DNA from: Clostridia bacterium | GTDB taxonomy: Bacteria > Bacillota > Clostridia > Oscillospirales > Acutalibacteraceae | Reading direction: 5' to 3' | Assembly (NCBI GenBank): GCA_017631705.1 | Contig: JAGBSU010000073.1 | Span: forward strand, 1 to 17,374 | DNA length: 17,374 nucleotides | In this document: piece after piece, positions 13,638-17,374 of the stretch | How positions within the stretch are numbered: the stretch's first letter is position 1 | Layout of the letters: every line of letters begins with the position of its first letter | The notes under the pieces: model-generated | The model's input: only the letters and a program-made list of their open reading frames with translations | The model's database searches: none | Told to the model about the DNA's origin: nothing | Made by a program: the position numbers and the translations under genes

Positions 13638-14581
13638 GTAAAGTTTTGGCATTTTTCGGATATTTCACAATTTTTTAACATCTGGGCAGGAAAAACAAAC
13701 GACAAAGCCGACGACAACAGTTCAAAAGTGACCTTTGTATCGGCAAAGCATTCTCCATCCGCGTTGCAAACCGTCGGTTTTTTTGCATATACCTTCATTT
13801 TCGTACCGCGAAACAATTCTACACCCGCCGTGCCCAAATGTTTCCCGTTTTTATAACGCTTCAAGAAAGGGAAAACCGTGAGGTGATTTTTGGTGCCGAC
13901 CAATACAAAATCCAACAAACCGTCATCGGGTTTCGAAAACGGTGAGCCGTGGTATCCGCCACCATAATATTGACCGTTTGCCGCCAAAGCAAACAAGTAT
14001 TTACCGACACGCTCTACGGTGCCGTTTTCGGTTTCCATCACCACTTGCAAGCGTTTCCCGAGAGGACTGAAAAAGGTTTGGGCAATTGCCAAATTATACG
14101 CCATCGGACCGCTGACAAACGGTAAATGCTTATATCGTTTTTGGCGGCTTGCCACGTCGGAATCCATACCAATAGAACAGACATTCAGCGACAGCCTACC
14201 GTTACATAAAATGGCGTCTACGCGTTGTGCCGTGCCGAGTACGAGAGCCTCCAAATTCCAAAACCGTTCGGGCTGTAGAAAGCACTTGATAAAATCGTTC
14301 GCAGAACCGCACGGTATGCAAGCCAGCTCCGCATGGGTGGCATCACCAATACCGGTTGCCACTTCTAACAACGTACCATCGCCGCCGCACGCATACACAC
14401 GAACCGCATCCCCCGCTTGCACCGCTTGCCTAGCCAACTCGGTGGCATGATGCGGATGCTCGGTGGTGTATATTTCATACGATAATCCATGCTTTTCGCA
14501 CACGTCCTTAATGCGCGGAGATAAATCCAACGCTTTTTTCTTCTTCCCTGCCGCAGGATTCAAAATAAACACATGCCGCAC
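13634..14581 (-). CDS. Diacylglycerol/lipid kinase family protein (DagK/YegS-like)
   Basis: 315 residues. Signature regions are FILNPAAGKKKK (5-16), the nucleotide-binding CGGDGTLLEVATG (65-77), IPCGSANDFIK (89-99; relatives usually have GTGNDF) and KPDDGLLDFVLVG near the C-terminus. ALAANGQYYGGGYHGSP carries the typical ANG-Y-GGG turn of the second domain. Enzymes of this family (DgkB, YegS, BmrU-like) phosphorylate diacylglycerol or related lipids with ATP at the membrane surface. The start is the GTG at 14581, with GGCGGGAA eight bases upstream, which is a weak site. It is 14 bases after the methyltransferase, as third gene of the fum-rlm-dgk run. There is no separate terminator before the groESL promoter. 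The precise lipid substrate is uncertain. Confidence 0.9.
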   Translation of the reverse strand: MRHVFILNPAAGKKKKALDLSPRIKDVCEKHGLSYEIYTTEHPHHATELARQAVQAGDAVRVYACGGDGTLLEVATGIGDATHAELACIPCGSANDFIKCFLQPERFWNLEALVLGTAQRVDAILCNGRLSLNVCSIGMDSDVASRQKRYKHLPFVSGPMAYNLAIAQTFFSPLGKRLQVVMETENGTVERVGKYLFALAANGQYYGGGYHGSPFSKPDDGLLDFVLVGTKNHLTVFPFLKRYKNGKHLGTAGVELFRGTKMKVYAKKPTVCNADGECFADTKVTFELLSSALSFVFPAQMLKNCEISEKCQNFT

Positions 14582-14595
14582 AATAAATTCCCGCC

Positions 14596-15714
14596 TTACT
14601 TATAATAGATATACAACTGACATTTGAGCATACCGTTATAAAGTTTGCGCCGTTTATCCGCCGGTCTGCCGAACAGCTTTTCAAACTCCTCATCAGGACT
14701 GATAATAGCATAACTCCAACCGGTTTTGGGAACAAACACCTTACCCATCACACGGTACAGTTCCTTGGCGGCTTCCACGTCCAACAATCGCTCACCGTAA
14801 GGTGGATTGCACAGCACCACACCGCTGTCACCCTCCGGCACAAAATCGTGCAAATCACGTACTAGGGCACGAACTTGACCGCCAACACCGGCTTTGGCAG
14901 CATTTTCCACTGTTAAACGAATCGCTTCAAGGTCAATGTCACTTCCCACCGCTGAAAATTCACGGTCATTCAGCACCTGCTCCATCGCGCGGCTTCGTTC
15001 TTTGCGCCATACTTCTTCGGGAAACCACTCCCAATCCATAAAGGCAAATTTGCGGCGAATGCCCGGTGCAATGCGGCGTGCAGCTAACGCCGCTTCTATT
15101 AACAAGGTGCCAGAGCCACAGCACGGGTCAATCACCTGCTTTGCCAAGCGAGCACGCGTTACATCGACAATCGCCGCCGCTAAGGTTTCTTTCAGCGGAG
15201 CGCCACCGGCATTACGGCGGTAGCCGCGTTTATGAAGACCGATGCCACTGGTATCTATCAGCATGGTAACCTCATTTTTCAGTATGGTAAATTGCACTTG
15301 CACGGGGGCAGCAGTTTCTTCAAACCAACCAATCCCGTAGTGCTCTTTCAAACGCTCCACAATGGCTTTTTTTATGATAGATTGGCAATCGGGAATGCTG
15401 TGTAAATCGGAATTCAGCGACCAGCCTTTCACGGGGAACGCCGCTTTTTTGGCAATAAACCGTTCCCACGGCAAGGCACGAACACCTTGGAACAGCTCCT
15501 CAAAACTGTGTGCCGAAAACGAGCCGACCAACAATTGTATACGTTCGGCATACCGGCTGCCAATATTCGCACGCGCCACCATATCTGTTCCACCGCAAAA
15601 AAGCACTCTGCCGTTTTGCGGTTGAACATTTTCGGCACCCATACGGCGCAATTCATCACCCAATAAACCTTCCACACCGAATAAACACGGTGCGCTAAAA
15701 GTAAATACTTCCAT
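14596..15714 (-). CDS. THUMP-domain class I rRNA methyltransferase (RlmL/YpsC-like)
   Basis: 372 residues from the ATG at 15714, which has AAAGGAAA six bases upstream. An upstream frame to 15762 would overlap the fumarase gene. The N-terminal region (about 1-155) is a ferredoxin-like and THUMP RNA-binding module. HKRGYRRNAGGAPLKETLAA (161-180) marks the linker seen in RlmL/TrmN-type enzymes. The catalytic domain has IDPCCGSGTLLIEAA (195-209, SAM site), GSDIDLEAIR (257-266) and LCNPPYGERL (301-310), the NPPY motif used for N-methylation of guanine or adenine. The likely role is m2G methylation of 23S rRNA, as in the YpsC/RlmL group. It lies 11 bases after the fumarase alpha gene, so the two are co-transcribed. 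The exact base modified is inferred from homologues. Confidence 0.92.
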   Translation of the reverse strand: MEVFTFSAPCLFGVEGLLGDELRRMGAENVQPQNGRVLFCGGTDMVARANIGSRYAERIQLLVGSFSAHSFEELFQGVRALPWERFIAKKAAFPVKGWSLNSDLHSIPDCQSIIKKAIVERLKEHYGIGWFEETAAPVQVQFTILKNEVTMLIDTSGIGLHKRGYRRNAGGAPLKETLAAAIVDVTRARLAKQVIDPCCGSGTLLIEAALAARRIAPGIRRKFAFMDWEWFPEEVWRKERSRAMEQVLNDREFSAVGSDIDLEAIRLTVENAAKAGVGGQVRALVRDLHDFVPEGDSGVVLCNPPYGERLLDVEAAKELYRVMGKVFVPKTGWSYAIISPDEEFEKLFGRPADKRRKLYNGMLKCQLYIYYK

Positions 15715-15725
15715 CGTTTTTTCCT

Positions 15726-16568
15726 TTACAAAATTTTGGTAGCATGGCGTGTTACATGGCAACCCACATTAATCGCCAACGGTAGCCCTGCAATATGTGT
15801 CGGATAGGTTTCCACCGCCACACGCAATGCGGTGGTATTGCCGCCGAAGCCTTGCGGCCCGATGTCCAAGGCGTTCACCGCTTCCAACAGTTCTTGTTCC
15901 AAAGCAGCATAATACGGGTCGGGATGCGATACCTCCAAGGAACGGCACAGTGCTTTTTTGGCAAGCAAGGTGCACAGTTCAAAGTCACCGCCGATACCAA
16001 CACCCAGCACCATCGGCGGACAGGGGTTAGAGCCGGCACTTTTCACCGTTTCTACCACTTTGTCAATAATGGTTTGTTTGGTTGCCGCCGGTGTCAACAT
16101 GAAAACACGGCTCATATTTTCACTGCCAAAACCTTTGGGTGCTACCGTGATTTCCACCGTATTCCCCTCTACCAACGATAAGTGAAGAACCGCCGGTGTG
16201 TTATCACCGGTATTAACACGACTCAGTGGGTCGGCAACCACCGAACAACGAAGCAAGCCTTCCGTGTAACCACGGGAAACACCACGGTTGACCGCTTCTT
16301 CCAACAAGCCACCGACGAGGTGAACTTCTTGACCCAAGCGAATAAACACCACCGCCATGCCGGTATCTTGACAAATCGGCAGTTGTAAGTCTTTTGCCGC
16401 TTGTACATTGTTTTGCATATCAGTCAAAATGCTCCGTGCCACTTTGTTTTTTTCCGCGTGTTCCGCCTTAGAAACAGCGCGGCACACATCCGTCGGAAGA
16501 CGACGATTGGCATCAATACACAAATCCCGTACCACTTGCTCGATTTCTTTTACAGGGAGTTCTCGCAT
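15726..16568 (-). CDS. Fumarate hydratase class I, alpha subunit (or L-tartrate dehydratase alpha)
   Basis: 280 residues, the usual length of the separate alpha subunit. Three cysteines that hold the [4Fe-4S] cluster are in place: LPICQDTGM (Cys66), NPCPPMVLGVGIGG (Cys183) and NVGCHVTRHA (Cys270). APKGFGSENMSR (143-154) and GPQGFGGNTTAL (237-248) are also class I fumarase signatures. The enzyme adds water to fumarate to give malate; close homologues dehydrate tartrate. It needs a beta subunit, which normally follows at once. Here the next gene is a methyltransferase, so the beta gene is elsewhere or missing. AAAGGAGC eight bases before the ATG supports the start. It begins 30 bases after the terminator of the S1 gene; no clear promoter of its own was found. 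Confidence 0.92.
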   Translation of the reverse strand: MRELPVKEIEQVVRDLCIDANRRLPTDVCRAVSKAEHAEKNKVARSILTDMQNNVQAAKDLQLPICQDTGMAVVFIRLGQEVHLVGGLLEEAVNRGVSRGYTEGLLRCSVVADPLSRVNTGDNTPAVLHLSLVEGNTVEITVAPKGFGSENMSRVFMLTPAATKQTIIDKVVETVKSAGSNPCPPMVLGVGIGGDFELCTLLAKKALCRSLEVSHPDPYYAALEQELLEAVNALDIGPQGFGGNTTALRVAVETYPTHIAGLPLAINVGCHVTRHATKIL

Positions 16569-16594
16569 AACGCTGCTCCTTTCAAAATCCTATA

Positions 16595-16624
16595 TTAAAA
16601 AAGCCGTTGCCAACAGGCAACGGC
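16595..16624 (-). terminator. Rho-independent terminator of the DivIC-S1 operon
   Basis: On the minus strand GCCGTTGCC (16624-16616), loop TGTT, GGCAACGGC (16611-16603), then TTTTTTAA. A perfect 9-bp stem, eight bases after the S1 gene's stop. Confidence 0.92.
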
Positions 16625-16632
16625 AACAGAAA

Positions 16633-17076
16633 TTACGATTTTCTGCTCCGAGAAAAGCCACCGTGTTTGCCATCCAAGGAGCGTTTGAGATCCAGCATTT
16701 TTTCATCACTGGTTTGCTTAAAGCGGGACATCATTTCTTCAAAATTACCGCCCTCGGTACGGGCAGGCTGCCATTCAAAGCCACCGGGACGACCGGGTGA
16801 AACAGAACGAGGTGCACCTCTTCCTGTTGTACGGGGCGGCGGATCCATCGCTTTTTTAATAGACAAACTGATCTTGCCGTCTTCACCGATACTTAACACC
16901 TTGACCTTAACCGTTTGATTTTCGGTAACATGGTCACGAATTTCTTTCACGTATGTGGGAGCGACCTCCGAAATATGTACCATTCCGGTTTGACCGCCTT
17001 CCAATTCTACAAACGCGCCGAATTTGGTAATCCCTGTTACCTTACCCTCAACACAAACGCCTACTTCTAATGCCAT
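16633..17076 (-). CDS. S1 RNA-binding domain protein (YabR-like)
   Basis: 147 residues. The S1 domain fills residues 3-75: VEGKVTGITKFGAFVELEGG (9-28), QTGMVHISEVA (29-39) and VKVLSIGEDGKISLSIKKA (58-76). The remainder is a basic, Pro/Gly/Arg-rich tail (TTGRGAPRSVSPGRPGG, then RSRKS at the end) that would favour RNA binding. Homologues (YabR, general stress protein 13) are associated with ribosomes or RNA. Order after a DivIC gene matches the conserved divIC-yabR neighbourhood of Firmicutes. The ATG at 17076 has only an AGGGGG 11 bases upstream, so translation initiation may be modest. It is followed by a strong terminator. The RNA target is unknown. Confidence 0.9.
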   Translation of the reverse strand: MALEVGVCVEGKVTGITKFGAFVELEGGQTGMVHISEVAPTYVKEIRDHVTENQTVKVKVLSIGEDGKISLSIKKAMDPPPRTTGRGAPRSVSPGRPGGFEWQPARTEGGNFEEMMSRFKQTSDEKMLDLKRSLDGKHGGFSRSRKS

Positions 17077-17109
17077 CTTGCGGAGTGCCCCCTACTAACT
17101 ACTAAAAAA

Positions 17110-17374
17110 TCATTCCGGAATTTCTACAAACACCGTTTCTCCCGGTTTTACCAACCCTTGTTTGCGTGCTTGTTGTTCCAAATATTCCTCATACCCATCC
17201 AGCTTGTCTTGCAACGCTATGTTGTTTTCTTTGGCTTCGGTATATCTTGTCTTGATATCATCCAACTTTTCCTGCCCACGATTGAGCTGTAATTGCAACT
17301 GAACCATGGATACAATCACATACACCGAAAACGCTAACAATGCCACACGAAGAATAACACTTTTTTTCTTTTTG
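17110..17374 (-). CDS. DivIC/FtsB-type septum formation initiator, 5' end cut off
   Basis: The frame is open to the window edge, so the start lies outside; the GTG at 17346 falls inside the membrane segment's lead-in and is not a likely start. Visible are a Lys-rich cytoplasmic stretch (KKKKSVILR), one membrane helix (VALLAFSVYVIVSMVQLQ) and a coiled coil (LNRGQEKLDDIKTRYTEAKE onward). The C-terminal block EEYLEQQARKQGLVKPGETV contains the conserved AR...G(L/M)V-PGE motif of the septum-initiator family. DivIC/FtsB forms a complex with FtsL and DivIB/FtsQ that activates septal wall synthesis. It is 33 bases before the S1-domain gene. Confidence 0.92.
   Translation of the reverse strand, partial: KKKKSVILRVALLAFSVYVIVSMVQLQLQLNRGQEKLDDIKTRYTEAKENNIALQDKLDGYEEYLEQQARKQGLVKPGETVFVEIPE

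Noticed and set aside
1..17374. A new defence, CRISPR, toxin-antitoxin or biosynthetic system
   Set aside because: No repeat-spacer array, transposase, integrase, toxin pair or biosynthetic cluster is visible; nearly every gene belongs to a known housekeeping family.

Overview
The window looks like ordinary chromosome from an anaerobic Gram-positive Firmicute, most likely a Clostridia member of the Ruminococcaceae/Oscillospirales type (inference). Support comes from a perfect CIRCE operator before groES-groEL, the DivIC-type then S1-domain (YabR-like) gene order, a PdaA-type spore-cortex deacetylase, a YozG-like regulator paired with a DUF2975 membrane protein, a small ferredoxin:thioredoxin-reductase-like protein, SD motifs of the AGGAGG/AAAGGTGG type and frequent rho-independent hairpins. 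No plasmid, transposase, integrase, CRISPR array or recognised defence island is visible.

Layout. 1-245 (-) is the start of a chromate-transporter-family gene. 360-1153 (+) holds an FTR-like redox protein and a phosphoribosyltransferase, ending in a hairpin terminator. 1181-5362 (-) is a run pdaA, small membrane protein, recD2, comF; recD2 and comF overlap by GTGA. 5440-7092 (-) is DUF2975, Xre regulator, dus, with its own promoter and a terminator just before pdaA. 7153-7710 (-) is a leaderless N-acetylmuramoyl-L-alanine amidase. 7846-7930 (+) is tRNA-Tyr(GTA) with a strong promoter. It is followed by a 365-base intergenic stretch in which the tRNA 3' end plus terminator is duplicated. 8296-9633 (+) is an M20 amidohydrolase, convergent with a Na/Pi-cotransporter-PhoU protein (9683-11431, -). 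11615-13543 (-) is groES-groEL under CIRCE/HrcA control. 13634-16568 (-) is a three-gene run: fumarase alpha subunit, THUMP-type RNA methyltransferase, diacylglycerol-kinase-family lipid kinase. 16633-17374 (-) is a DivIC/FtsB-like protein (cut by the window edge) and an S1-domain protein.

Most genes are housekeeping: DNA repair and uptake (recD2, comF), tRNA and rRNA modification (dus, RlmL-like), protein folding (groESL), cell wall and division (pdaA, amidase, DivIC), phosphate and central metabolism. I found no clearly new multi-gene system. The points most worth a second look are the repeated tRNA-Tyr 3' end (two copies of 57 bp plus a third 17-bp copy in the amidase leader), which may be an integration scar; three promoters whose -35 box contains the TGA stop of the gene upstream; a perfect 12-bp palindrome between the -35 and -10 boxes of the phosphoribosyltransferase promoter; and a fumarase alpha gene without its beta partner next to it.
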